A stretch of DNA of 5,678 nt from JBIOJM01 sp044450785. GTDB taxonomy: Bacteria; Planctomycetota; Planctomycetia; Isosphaerales; Isosphaeraceae. The number at the start of each line of letters is the position of its first letter. Position 1 is the stretch's first letter. Position numbers and translations under genes: made by a program. The DNA lies in contig JBIOJM010000485.1 in assembly GCA_044450785.1 (NCBI GenBank), positions 1 through 5,678 of the forward strand, read 5' to 3'. Positions 1 through 5,637 of the stretch are shown one piece after another. The notes under the pieces were generated by a model, which ran no database searches, had not been told where the DNA came from, and worked only from the letters and a program-made list of their open reading frames with translations.

Positions 1-2123
1 CCGTCGCAAGGATCAACCCTCTCGGGAACACCTCGACGAGCGTGTTTGACGCAGACAACAGGTTGGTGGCTACCGTCGATCCGCTGGGGAACAGAAGTTC
101 AATCGTGTATGACGCAGCGAGCCGTTCCATCGCAAATGTCAACCCGCTTGGCAACATCAACACGGCAGTATATGATGCAGCGAGCCGCCTGATTGCGACC
201 GTGGATCCGCTCGGCAACAGAACCAGCCTGGGGTTCGACGTCGCAAGCCGTCGGATCTCCGTTACGGATTCACTTGGGAACATTAGTTCTGCGCTTTACG
301 ATGCCGATGGAAGACCGCTGGCCACCGTCAATGCCAGCGGCTCCGTTACGACCCAGGTCTACGATGGCATCGGCGAACTGCTGGCCGTCATCGATGCCAG
401 GGGAAACCGGACCAGCTTCGCCTACGACGCCGGCGGCAGGCAAACAGGGATGACGGATGCCCTGGGGAACCTGGTGACCTATCAGTTCGACGCGGCGAGC
501 CGCCGAACCGTCCGTATTGATGGCCGGGGGCTGCGGACAAGCTACGTTTACGATGCCGCGAGTCGCCCGATCGGCCAGCAGTATCAGGACGGCTCGCGTT
601 TCACGGTCTCCTACGACGCGAACAGCCAGCGTACCGTGCTCAACGACTGGACCGGGCTCTACACGTCGACGTACGACCCCGACGGGCGCTTGAGCTCCGT
701 GGTCAACCCGGCGGGCCTGATCCTCACGTACGGTTACGACGCGGCCGGTCAACGGGCCACGACGAACCAGCCCACCGGCCTGTTCACCTATCTCCACGAC
801 CCCGCGGGACGGATCAGCAGCCTGACCAACCGAGAGGGGCAAGTCACGAGCTGGACCTACGATGCGGCCGGCCGTGTGACGGCAAATCTGTTGGCCAATG
901 GCGTTCAGGCATCGTCGACCTACGACAACGCCGATCGCCTGTTGCTGCTCGCCAACCTGACATCGGCCGGCACGACCTTGTCGAGCTTCAATTACACGTA
1001 TAACTCGGTCGGCAACCGAACCCAGGTCGTCGAGGCCAGTGGGGACACCGTGACCTGGACGTACGATCCAACGTACCAGTTAACGAACGAGCGGCGAAGC
1101 GGGGCGAACAGCTACAACCTTACCTACGCCTACGATGGAGTCGGTAACCGAACGCTGATGCTCAACAACGGAGCACCGACGACCTACACCTGCAACGCGG
1201 CTAACGAACTGGCGACCAGCCAGACCAGCGCTGGCGTCACGACCAGCACCTACGACGGCTCGGGGAACCTGCTGACGTCGTTGGCCCCGGGCAACCAATT
1301 GACGACGAATACCTGGGATGGCGAGAACCGGTTGACCCAGGTTGGTCTACCGTCAGGGATCGTGGATACGTTCACCTACAACGGGGACGGCCAGCGCGTG
1401 CAGAAGCAGGACTCGACCGGCACGACCAAGCATGTCTGGGACCGACAGAACATCTTCCTAGAGACCGATGGAAGCAATATCATTCAGGTGGTGTATACGC
1501 TGCAGCCGTTGCTCTACGGCAACTTGATCTCCCAGCGGCGGAGTGGGACGACATCCTTCTATCTGTTCGACGGGCTAGGCTCCACCACGCAATTGGTGAA
1601 CAGCGCCGGGACAGTGACAGACAGCTACTTGTACGATTCCTTCGGAAACATCTTGCTCGCAGGATCGACTACCAACTGGTTCCGCTACGTAGGACGGCTA
1701 GGTTACTATTATGACACCGACCTTGCTGACTACTATCTCCGAGCGAGGTTTTACGATCCGGCGAAGGGACGTTTTCTTTCACGTGATCCAATTCTCGATT
1801 TTAGAACTGATTATGAGTATTGTGACAATAATCCGATGATACTTCAGGATCCTTCTGGACTAACGGCATGGGTTGTGTACGGAAGCTGTGCGTGCGGTGG
1901 TCTTCAATGGCCCAGCTCGTCAGCTTGGGGTTTCCTACTTTGTTGGGGCGCTTGCCCAACTATCATCATGGCAAATGCTATCGGAGTTTGTTGCAAATTG
2001 TGTTGCAAAAAACCAATTTGCTCAAGGAACTCCTCGTGGCTGGCGAACTGCTTGAATACGTGCGTTCCCGGCGGGATCAGCAAAGCGACCAGCGGAGCTT
2101 GCCATTGCATGATTTTGCTCTAG
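1..2123 (+). CDS. RHS/YD-repeat protein, C-terminal part (5' end outside the window)
   Basis: Only the 3' part is present: the reading frame is open from base 3 with the same repeat pattern, so the GTG at 42 is internal. Residues here count from base 3 (706 visible). Residues 1 to about 315 are tandem YD repeats of about 21 residues (pattern PLGN...YDAASR). These fold, in known members, into a beta-barrel cocoon that encloses a C-terminal effector. More degenerate repeats follow to about 500. The RHS-associated core follows: FDGLGST at 522, YYLRARFYDP at 577-586, FLSRDP at 591-596 and DPSGL at 616-620. Asp595 and Asp616 match the acidic pair of the autocleaving aspartyl protease known in Tc-toxin C and Rhs proteins. 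The 86-residue tail has 13 Cys and matches no toxin fold I recognise. GC drops through the core and tail, suggesting an exchanged end. It could be a surface or secreted polymorphic toxin; the function of the tail is unknown. The family call is certain and the toxin role is inferred. Confidence 0.95.
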   Translation, partial: VARINPLGNTSTSVFDADNRLVATVDPLGNRSSIVYDAASRSIANVNPLGNINTAVYDAASRLIATVDPLGNRTSLGFDVASRRISVTDSLGNISSALYDADGRPLATVNASGSVTTQVYDGIGELLAVIDARGNRTSFAYDAGGRQTGMTDALGNLVTYQFDAASRRTVRIDGRGLRTSYVYDAASRPIGQQYQDGSRFTVSYDANSQRTVLNDWTGLYTSTYDPDGRLSSVVNPAGLILTYGYDAAGQRATTNQPTGLFTYLHDPAGRISSLTNREGQVTSWTYDAAGRVTANLLANGVQASSTYDNADRLLLLANLTSAGTTLSSFNYTYNSVGNRTQVVEASGDTVTWTYDPTYQLTNERRSGANSYNLTYAYDGVGNRTLMLNNGAPTTYTCNAANELATSQTSAGVTTSTYDGSGNLLTSLAPGNQLTTNTWDGENRLTQVGLPSGIVDTFTYNGDGQRVQKQDSTGTTKHVWDRQNIFLETDGSNIIQVVYTLQPLLYGNLISQRRSGTTSFYLFDGLGSTTQLVNSAGTVTDSYLYDSFGNILLAGSTTNWFRYVGRLGYYYDTDLADYYLRARFYDPAKGRFLSRDPILDFRTDYEYCDNNPMILQDPSGLTAWVVYGSCACGGLQWPSSSAWGFLLCWGACPTIIMANAIGVCCKLCCKKPICSRNSSWLANCLNTCVPGGISKATSGACHCMILL
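3..968 (+). repeat. Tandem 63-bp (21-residue) YD repeats inside the RHS gene
   Basis: About fifteen consecutive units, mostly 63 bp long and some 60 bp, encode 20-21-residue YD repeats. The first four (3-65, 66-128, 129-191, 192-254) are most alike and share PLGN and a (Y/F)D-x2-(S/N)R ending. Units 2 and 4 share 14 of 21 residues and 41 of 63 bases by hand count. Later units drift away (ASGS, ARGN, GRGL). This is protein-level repetition under selection for fold rather than a recent DNA satellite. Confidence 0.85.
1862..2120 (+). other. Cysteine-rich C-terminal tail of the RHS protein (candidate effector region)
   Basis: This is the coding segment after the conserved DPSGL motif, about 86 residues. 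Cysteines occur in pairs and short spacings: SCAC, LCWGAC, CCKLCC, KPIC, then single Cys near NC, TC, and a GACHC close to the end. The first half is hydrophobic and Trp/Phe-rich (from WGFLL to IGVCC), which could insert in or lie on a membrane; the second half is more polar. In the family, the variable effector starts just after this motif. At 86 residues it is short for an enzyme toxin and shows no catalytic motif I can name. Possible roles are a metal-binding or disulfide-linked small toxin, a membrane-active peptide, or a non-toxic anchoring tail. Confidence 0.6.
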
Positions 2124-2254
2124 AGCCTGTTATGCACTTTTCACCCAGAAATTCCCTGATTCCCCGTTGCTCGGCGCTCAGATACTCAGTTTCAGCCTTC
2201 GTTGACGCCGGAAAACACTGCAATCACTGGGGAAAAGTCAATAACAGGCTCTAG
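2120..2254. mobile_element. MITE-like element with terminal inverted repeats, flanked by CTAG
   Basis: The left end (2120-2145) and the reverse complement of the right end (2229-2254) match at 23 of 26 positions; the outer 14 bases (CTAGAGCCTGTTAT) are identical. CTAG occurs at 2120-2123 and 2251-2254. Because it is palindromic, it can be read as a 4-bp target duplication (element 2124-2250, 127 bp), or TA can be the duplication with ends GAGCC...GGCTC (129 bp). The interior is too short for a transposase and has no convincing ORF, so it would need to be moved in trans. The ends resemble those of IS5-family elements as I remember them (a subgroup targets YTAR sites), but that assignment is tentative. 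The insertion is exactly at the TAG stop of the RHS gene. The transcript could fold into a long hairpin with an approximately 80-nt loop, possibly affecting readthrough to the next gene. Confidence 0.8.
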
Positions 2255-2266
2255 GCTTTTCTAATT

Positions 2267-2270
2267 GGAG
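2267..2270 (+). promoter_or_regulatory. Shine-Dalgarno (GGAG) for the small gene at 2280
   Basis: GGAG ends nine bases before the ATG at 2280. This favours that ATG over the in-frame TTG at 2265, which overlaps the motif itself and has no purine-rich site in front of it. Confidence 0.55.
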
Positions 2271-2279
2271 TGTCGGACC

Positions 2280-2537
2280 ATGCCGTTCTTCGCATCAGAC
2301 TTCGGCGACGAGGATACTGGGGCTTCTTCGTTCTCATTCTCGGCGGAGGTCCCCTCATCCGTTGCCGGCCCAATGGCTATGGATAGATTTATCAAGCAAA
2401 TGATTTACGTGTGCTGGATCTTACTTCCCAAAGAGCGAAAATCGCTCGAATCTCTTGAGAAAGAGATTCGGCGTCTTGTGGATCGGGCCTTCAAAGATCT
2501 AAAAGATGATTGCGAGTCGCTTAATATCAAGGATTAA
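2280..2537 (+). CDS. Small hypothetical protein, candidate RHS immunity or partner protein
   Basis: This 85-residue protein was not recognised. The ATG at 2280 was chosen because of GGAG nine bases upstream. The N-terminal 30 or so residues are Ser/Phe/acidic-rich and probably flexible. A hydrophobic stretch follows (about residues 38-49, FIKQMIYVCWILLP), then a strongly charged amphipathic helix (about 50-80, with KERKSLESLEKEIRRL) that could form a coiled coil. There is no signal peptide. It lies on the same strand directly after the RHS gene, shares its low GC, and would start 25 bp after the RHS stop if the intervening element were removed. This is the standard position for an immunity gene. 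No sequence similarity to a known immunity family is claimed. It could instead be an unrelated small gene brought in with the island. I am fairly sure it is coding and only moderately sure of the role. Confidence 0.6.
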   Translation: MPFFASDFGDEDTGASSFSFSAEVPSSVAGPMAMDRFIKQMIYVCWILLPKERKSLESLEKEIRRLVDRAFKDLKDDCESLNIKD

Positions 2538-2668
2538 CAAAAGAAAAGTGTCGTAGCGTCCGTTCACGCGGTCAGACCTATTTCCAAGTTCGCTCGGGGC
2601 AGCCAGACGGGGAAATTACTAGATCACCGGGAAAGCAAGACAAAATAGGCGATCGGCGGTCGACTCGT

Positions 2669-3055
2669 GTGGGCAGATACTCCGAGACCTTGACAAACCA
2701 CGTCATGGACCCGCGAAACGCCGGTGTCATGGACAACCCCGACCTCACCGGGCATACCGGGGCGCCGGGGCGGGGAGCGTTCATGATCCTGTTTCTCAGA
2801 GTTCAGAACGACCGAATCGCGGCGGCCAAGTACCACACGGTTGGCTGCGGGCCGACGATCGCCGCGGGGTCGATGCTCACGGAGCTGATCGTGGGGCAGA
2901 CGATCGCCAAGTGCCGCGAGCTGACCACGGAGCACCTCATCGAGGCGCTGGACGGCGTGCCGCCGGATAAGCTGCATTGCCCGGTGCTGGCGATCGCGGT
3001 CTTGCAGGATGCGCTGTCAAAATGGCCCACCGAGTGGGAAGAACACCGGGGTTAA
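2669..3055 (+). CDS. Divergent IscU/NifU-N-like Fe-S scaffold family protein
   Basis: The 128-residue protein aligns by eye over its whole length with IscU: YSETLTNHVMDPRNAG (residues 4-19) matches the IscU start, YHTVGCG (55-61) holds the second ligand Cys60, and PPDKLHC (98-104) matches the LPPVK-HC region with Cys104. IscU builds [2Fe-2S] clusters on three Cys and one Asp. Here the first site (GAPACGD in E. coli) reads GAPGRGA, so Arg35 and Ala37 replace Cys and Asp. A further Cys81 is not at a usual ligand position. The GTG start gives the expected N-terminus; a weak GGCGG lies nine bases upstream. No cysteine desulfurase, chaperone or ferredoxin gene adjoins it. GC is higher than in the preceding island. 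It may bind a different metal or cluster, act as a regulator of assembly, or be a specialised subfamily; I dimly recall similar PGRG versions in Planctomycetes. The family call is firm and the scaffold activity is doubtful. Confidence 0.85.
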   Translation: MGRYSETLTNHVMDPRNAGVMDNPDLTGHTGAPGRGAFMILFLRVQNDRIAAAKYHTVGCGPTIAAGSMLTELIVGQTIAKCRELTTEHLIEALDGVPPDKLHCPVLAIAVLQDALSKWPTEWEEHRG

Positions 3056-3110
3056 CGGAGGGATCGGAGGGACAGTACCGTGAGACGAAGACAGATTGAT
3101 CCGTAGTGAG

Positions 3111-3127
3111 ACGCCGATGGACGCAGG
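3111..3127 (+). repeat. GATGGACGC-type interspersed repeat, copy 1
   Basis: The segment containing CCGATGGACGC matches the reverse complement of the longer copy at 3762-3790 at 14 of 17 positions. It lies in the gap between the IscU-like gene and the unrecognised gene. Together with copy 2 it brackets that gene in inverted orientation. Confidence 0.5.
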
Positions 3128-3266
3128 TCAACCTGGGACAGGCTCAAAAGAAGGGAACGAAGGCAAGACGGACGGAGATCGGAGGCCGAAGTTGGTTCGA
3201 TTCGCGGATATGACGCGGATCGACTCAGTCGGGAGGAGGGTTGAACACGATCGAATTCCTGCTGGC

Positions 3267-3272
3267 GAAGGA
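3267..3272 (+). promoter_or_regulatory. Shine-Dalgarno (GAAGGA) supporting the start at 3283
   Basis: GAAGGA ends ten bases before the ATG at 3283. The in-frame TTG at 3241 has a GGGAGG only four bases away, which is too close, so the ATG is preferred. ATG 3304 is a third option without a good site. Confidence 0.45.
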
Positions 3273-3282
3273 AACTGACGCG

Positions 3283-3636
3283 ATGAACCCAGATCAAGAC
3301 CGCATGCCGAAACGACCGGCCGTCACCATCTCCTACGACGAGGCCCGCTCGTCGGCCCTGCGTCCCGAAAGGACCAGCGAGCCGCGAACGACGACCTACA
3401 CGTACGATGTCCAACAGCAAACCCCGACTTTCACTTTCGAGCACGACCCGCAGAAACGGGTCTTCCGCCTGACGCTTCCCGAGGGGAAAACTGAGTGCTT
3501 TCGTGACAACCCGGCGCGGTATCTGGTCGTCGAGCCCGATTCCCAGAACGGCGAGTTCCGGCCCGCCACGAAACACGGCAAGCCCACGTACTTGTACCTG
3601 TGCCGCGAAGAGAGGGAGGAAGAACGGAAGGCGTAA
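3283..3636 (+). CDS. Hypothetical protein, probably beta-rich, unrecognised
   Basis: This 117-residue protein starts at ATG 3283 (an upstream in-frame TTG at 3241 would add 14 residues). Codons end mostly in G or C, as in the glycosyltransferase gene, which supports real coding and native rather than recently acquired origin. The first 35 residues are polar and Pro/Arg-rich, probably disordered. From about 37 to 108, alternating hydrophobic and polar stretches suggest five short strands: TTTYTYDV, TPTFTFEH, RVFRLTLP, ARYLVVEP and PTYLYLC, joined by charged loops. The end is a charged tail rich in Glu and Arg. There is no signal peptide, membrane segment or cysteine motif, so it is likely cytoplasmic. 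It stands alone, with over 200 bp of repeat-bearing intergenic DNA on each side. No function is proposed. Confidence 0.7.
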   Translation: MNPDQDRMPKRPAVTISYDEARSSALRPERTSEPRTTTYTYDVQQQTPTFTFEHDPQKRVFRLTLPEGKTECFRDNPARYLVVEPDSQNGEFRPATKHGKPTYLYLCREEREEERKA

Positions 3637-3761
3637 GGCTGAGAGTCCGCAATGCCGGGACGAAATGAGATAAGTCATCTGAAACCGATGAGCAACGCAG
3701 GATTCTCCGACCGCGATTGAATTAAGCCCGCTAATCATCTCAGGCACCGCACCCTCTCTCT

Positions 3762-3790
3762 GATCGGCGTCCATCGGTGTCCATCTGCGG
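3762..3790 (-). repeat. Interspersed repeat copy 2, with 10-bp periodicity
   Basis: On the + strand this contains GGCGTCCATC (3766-3775) directly followed by GGTGTCCATC (3776-3785), then TGCGG; the bases before it end in GATC, a weaker third unit. Read on the - strand it becomes GATGGACACC then GATGGACGCC. The 10-bp step is about one helical turn. Copy 1 at 3111-3127 is related in the opposite orientation. From memory, sequences of this type recur between genes in Planctomycetes and Verrucomicrobia, but I cannot verify that here. Confidence 0.6.
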
Positions 3791-3802
3791 GCAGAACGTC
3801 CC

Positions 3803-3834
3803 GGACTGTTTTTTCCGAGGATTGTTTTCTCCGC
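3803..3834 (+). repeat. 16-bp imperfect direct tandem upstream of the glycosyltransferase
   Basis: GGACTGTTTTTTCCGA (3803-3818) and GGATTGTTTTCTCCGC (3819-3834) match at 13 of 16 positions, and a third partial unit, GGAC, follows at 3835-3838. It ends 12 bp before the ATG at 3847. It could be a repeated operator, a small slippage product, or an untranslated leader feature. Confidence 0.5.
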
Positions 3835-3846
3835 GGACCCACGGCC

Positions 3847-5637
3847 ATGTCGAAGCGTGCGAACAAAACTCAGAAGACTGAAGAGCCGGTCAAGCCGCCC
3901 AGGCGGGTGCTTGATCGCCGTCGCGCGGGTGCCACTCATGACGTGCTCCCGGCGAGCTACCGACAGGCATGCGACCTCGCGCAGAGGGGGTCCTATGACA
4001 AGGCGCGGCGGCTCTATGCGAGGCTGGAGCACGCGACAAGGGAGCCGGACTCGCACCTGCGTGCCTTGATCCGGAACGACCTGGCCGTGCTGGAGGCTTT
4101 CGAGGGGCGGTATGACGACGCACAGCGGGGCTGGCACGCGGCGCTAGAGCTCGACCAAGATTGCCTGCAGGCCCGGTTGAACCGCGACCTGGTGCGAGCC
4201 GAGCTAGAGTTGGCCAGTGCTCACCCGCACCCTGACCCAATCGAATCGAGCGGAACGGATTCACCCACCCCGGATCCCTCACCCCGCACCCGGATCCGAG
4301 TGGCTATCCTCAGCTTCCTGTTCAACTGGCCCTCGACCGGCGGCGGCAACATGCACACCGCCGGGCTGGCGCAGTTCCTCGCCCGCGCCGGGTATGGGGT
4401 GAAACACTACTATGCCCGCTACCCGGCGTGGGGGATCGGACGTGTCACGGACAAGCTGAATAGCCCCAGCGAGGCCCTCGAATTCGATGAGGCGAGCTGG
4501 AATGTCGGGGAGATCCAGGCGCGATACCGCCGCGCCGTCGATCAGTTCCAGCCCGATTATGTGGTCATCACAGACGCCTGGAACATGAAGCCGCTCCTGG
4601 CCGAGGCTGTGCGGGACTACCCCTGCCTGCTGCTCTTCCAGGCGCAGGAAAACCTGTGCCCGCTCAATAACCTGCGGCTGCTTGGCGTTGGGCCTGGCCA
4701 GGTCGAGCAGTGCCCGCGGAACCAGCTCGCCACGCCCGAGGTCTGCCATCGCTGCCTGGCCGAGCGCGGGCAGCATTCCGGTGCGCTGCATCAATGTGAG
4801 CGTGCGCTGGCCGGGGTTGGCACGCCGGAATATGACCAGAAACTGCGCCGGTCGCTGCGGGAGGCCGATGGCGTGCTTGTGCTCAATCCGCTGACGGCGG
4901 CCATGCTTGAGCCCTACGCCAGCAGCGTGCGGATCGTGCCGTGGGGGATCGACCCGGCGCGGTTCCCGTGGCCGCTGGCTGAGGAGGGGGACGAAGGGAG
5001 ACCTGCGGTCGCGGCGGAGGGCGGGGTCGGGAGACCCGCGCCAAGCGCTGCGCCCGCGCCCAGCCCGGTCGTGACGCTGTTCATGTCGGCGGTGGCCGGC
5101 GAGTTCATCAAGGGGTTCCACGTCGCGCACGAGGCCTGCCGGATCTTGCGGCAGACGCGGTCCGACTTCGAGCTGGTGGTGACGTTCGACCCGCCGGGGC
5201 CGGGGCCGATCGACGAGTTCACACGCTCGGTCGGCTGGTGCTCGCAGGCGGAGCTGCCACGCCATTACCGGGCGGCCGATATCTGCTTGGTCCCGACGAT
5301 CGCCCAAGACGGCCTCAGCATCACGTCGGTCGAGGCGATGGCGTCCGGCATCCCGGTGATCGCCAGCCGGGTCGGCGGGCTGCCGTACACGGTCGCCGAC
5401 GGCGTGAATGGCCTGCTCTGCGAGCCGGGTGACCCCGTTGACCTGGCACGCCAGATCGCGCGGCTGCTCGACGACCCGACCTTGCGCCGCCAGATGGGAT
5501 TGGCCGGTCGCAAGCGGTTCGAGGAAGACTTCACGTGGGAGGTAGTGATCGAGAGGTATTGGCGGCCGATCCTGGCGCAGGGCCGAGTCGGTAGGGTGGG
5601 TCGAGACGCGATTCATCGCGCCGAGGCCCACCGGTAG
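3847..5637 (+). CDS. GT4-like (GT-B fold) glycosyltransferase with N-terminal TPR-like region
   Basis: The 596-residue protein should transfer a sugar from a nucleotide-sugar donor in the cytoplasm; the acceptor is unknown (polysaccharide, lipid or protein). After a basic head, residues about 36-118 form two TPR-like helical hairpins (LAQRGSYDKARRLYARLE; LEAFEGRYDDAQRGWHAALEL). The N-terminal Rossmann domain starts near 149 with RVAILSF and STGGGNMHTAGLAQFLARAG. It contains a Cys cluster (C271, C289, C300, C303) like that of many GT4 enzymes, and ends at VPWGIDPARF (364-373). A Gly/Pro/Ala linker (about 380-407) precedes the C-terminal domain, which has IKGFH (Lys422) and the donor site DGLSITSVEAMASG. 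There the usual EX7E motif is DX7E (Asp488, Glu496), followed by GIPVIASRVGGLP. ATG 3847 lacks a clear ribosome binding site. The last codons come from a repeat. The length exceeds a plain GT4 enzyme by about 200 residues owing to the TPR part and linker. The family call is firm. Confidence 0.93.
   Translation: MSKRANKTQKTEEPVKPPRRVLDRRRAGATHDVLPASYRQACDLAQRGSYDKARRLYARLEHATREPDSHLRALIRNDLAVLEAFEGRYDDAQRGWHAALELDQDCLQARLNRDLVRAELELASAHPHPDPIESSGTDSPTPDPSPRTRIRVAILSFLFNWPSTGGGNMHTAGLAQFLARAGYGVKHYYARYPAWGIGRVTDKLNSPSEALEFDEASWNVGEIQARYRRAVDQFQPDYVVITDAWNMKPLLAEAVRDYPCLLLFQAQENLCPLNNLRLLGVGPGQVEQCPRNQLATPEVCHRCLAERGQHSGALHQCERALAGVGTPEYDQKLRRSLREADGVLVLNPLTAAMLEPYASSVRIVPWGIDPARFPWPLAEEGDEGRPAVAAEGGVGRPAPSAAPAPSPVVTLFMSAVAGEFIKGFHVAHEACRILRQTRSDFELVVTFDPPGPGPIDEFTRSVGWCSQAELPRHYRAADICLVPTIAQDGLSITSVEAMASGIPVIASRVGGLPYTVADGVNGLLCEPGDPVDLARQIARLLDDPTLRRQMGLAGRKRFEEDFTWEVVIERYWRPILAQGRVGRVGRDAIHRAEAHR
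4996..5040 (+). repeat. 33-bp-spaced in-frame repeat forming the interdomain linker
   Basis: GGGAGACCTGCG (4996-5007) and GGGAGACCCGCG (5029-5040) match at 11 of 12 positions and are exactly 33 bp apart. The protein therefore repeats EGRPAVAA / VGRPAPSA in the same frame. The second copy includes GGTCGGGAGACC, a small palindrome with GGTC/GACC arms. It sits between the two Rossmann domains, where an insertion would do least harm. Confidence 0.55.
5591..5634 (+). repeat. Hairpin-forming repeat that supplies the glycosyltransferase C-terminus
   Basis: GGTGGG (5595-5600) pairs with CCCACC (5627-5632), and CGCGAT (5607-5612) pairs with ATCGCG (5615-5620) across a TC loop. The TAG stop comes directly after the repeat. 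The encoded tail (VGRVGRDAIHRAEAHR) is not part of the glycosyltransferase fold, which ends near ILAQ. The pattern GTAGGGTGGGTCGAG...CCCACCG resembles dispersed intergenic repeats I recall from several bacterial phyla. It could also act as a weak 3' hairpin in the mRNA, but there is no T-tract for a classic terminator. Confidence 0.6.

Larger units (their letters stand above)
1690..2650. other. Low-GC island spanning RHS C-terminus, element and small downstream gene
   Basis: Hand counts give 38/60 GC at 541-600, 22/60 at 1801-1860, 26/60 at 2401-2460 and 42/60 at 4321-4380. The drop starts near the end of the RHS core, and composition recovers at about the start of the IscU-like gene. A composition break inside one reading frame, continuing into the next small gene, is what exchange of an RHS C-terminal and immunity cassette by recombination in the conserved core would leave. 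The edges are approximate. Confidence 0.6.
3637..3846. other. Intergenic region upstream of the glycosyltransferase gene
   Basis: This 210-bp gap holds a 10-bp periodic repeat (3762-3790) and a 16-bp tandem (3803-3834). I see no convincing promoter boxes, terminator hairpin or riboswitch. GGCTGAGA at 3636-3643 recalls a thi box but lacks the rest of that motif. Confidence 0.5.

Noticed and set aside
3..254. A 126-bp two-unit higher-order duplication in the YD repeats (units 1/3 and 2/4)
   Set aside because: Units 2 and 3 share 13 of 21 residues, about as many as units 2 and 4 (14) or 1 and 3 (12), so a two-unit period is not supported.
1868..2254. 128-codon + frame overlapping the RHS tail and the mobile element
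   Set aside because: It is out of frame with the RHS protein and ends in the element's terminal repeat. The RHS frame continues the conserved core smoothly to 2123, so this is a shadow.
3221..3231. Small palindrome CGACTCAGTCG before the unrecognised gene
   Set aside because: Five-base arms are expected by chance in a window this size, and no second copy was seen.
3096..3278. 60-codon + frame in the gap before the unrecognised gene
   Set aside because: It is partly encoded by the interspersed repeat, is low in complexity, overlaps the translation signals of the next gene, and has no ribosome binding site.
3636..3716. Possible TPP riboswitch (GGCTGAGA near 3636, GAAACCGATGAGC near 3680)
   Set aside because: The thi-box core (a GAACCTGATC-type stretch followed by GCGnAGGGA) is absent, and no thiamin gene follows.
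3052..4137. 361-codon open frame on the - strand
   Set aside because: It runs antisense through the unrecognised + gene, two repeats and the start of the glycosyltransferase. Its translation is Arg/Leu/Ser-rich with no domain, as expected for an antisense frame in GC-rich DNA.
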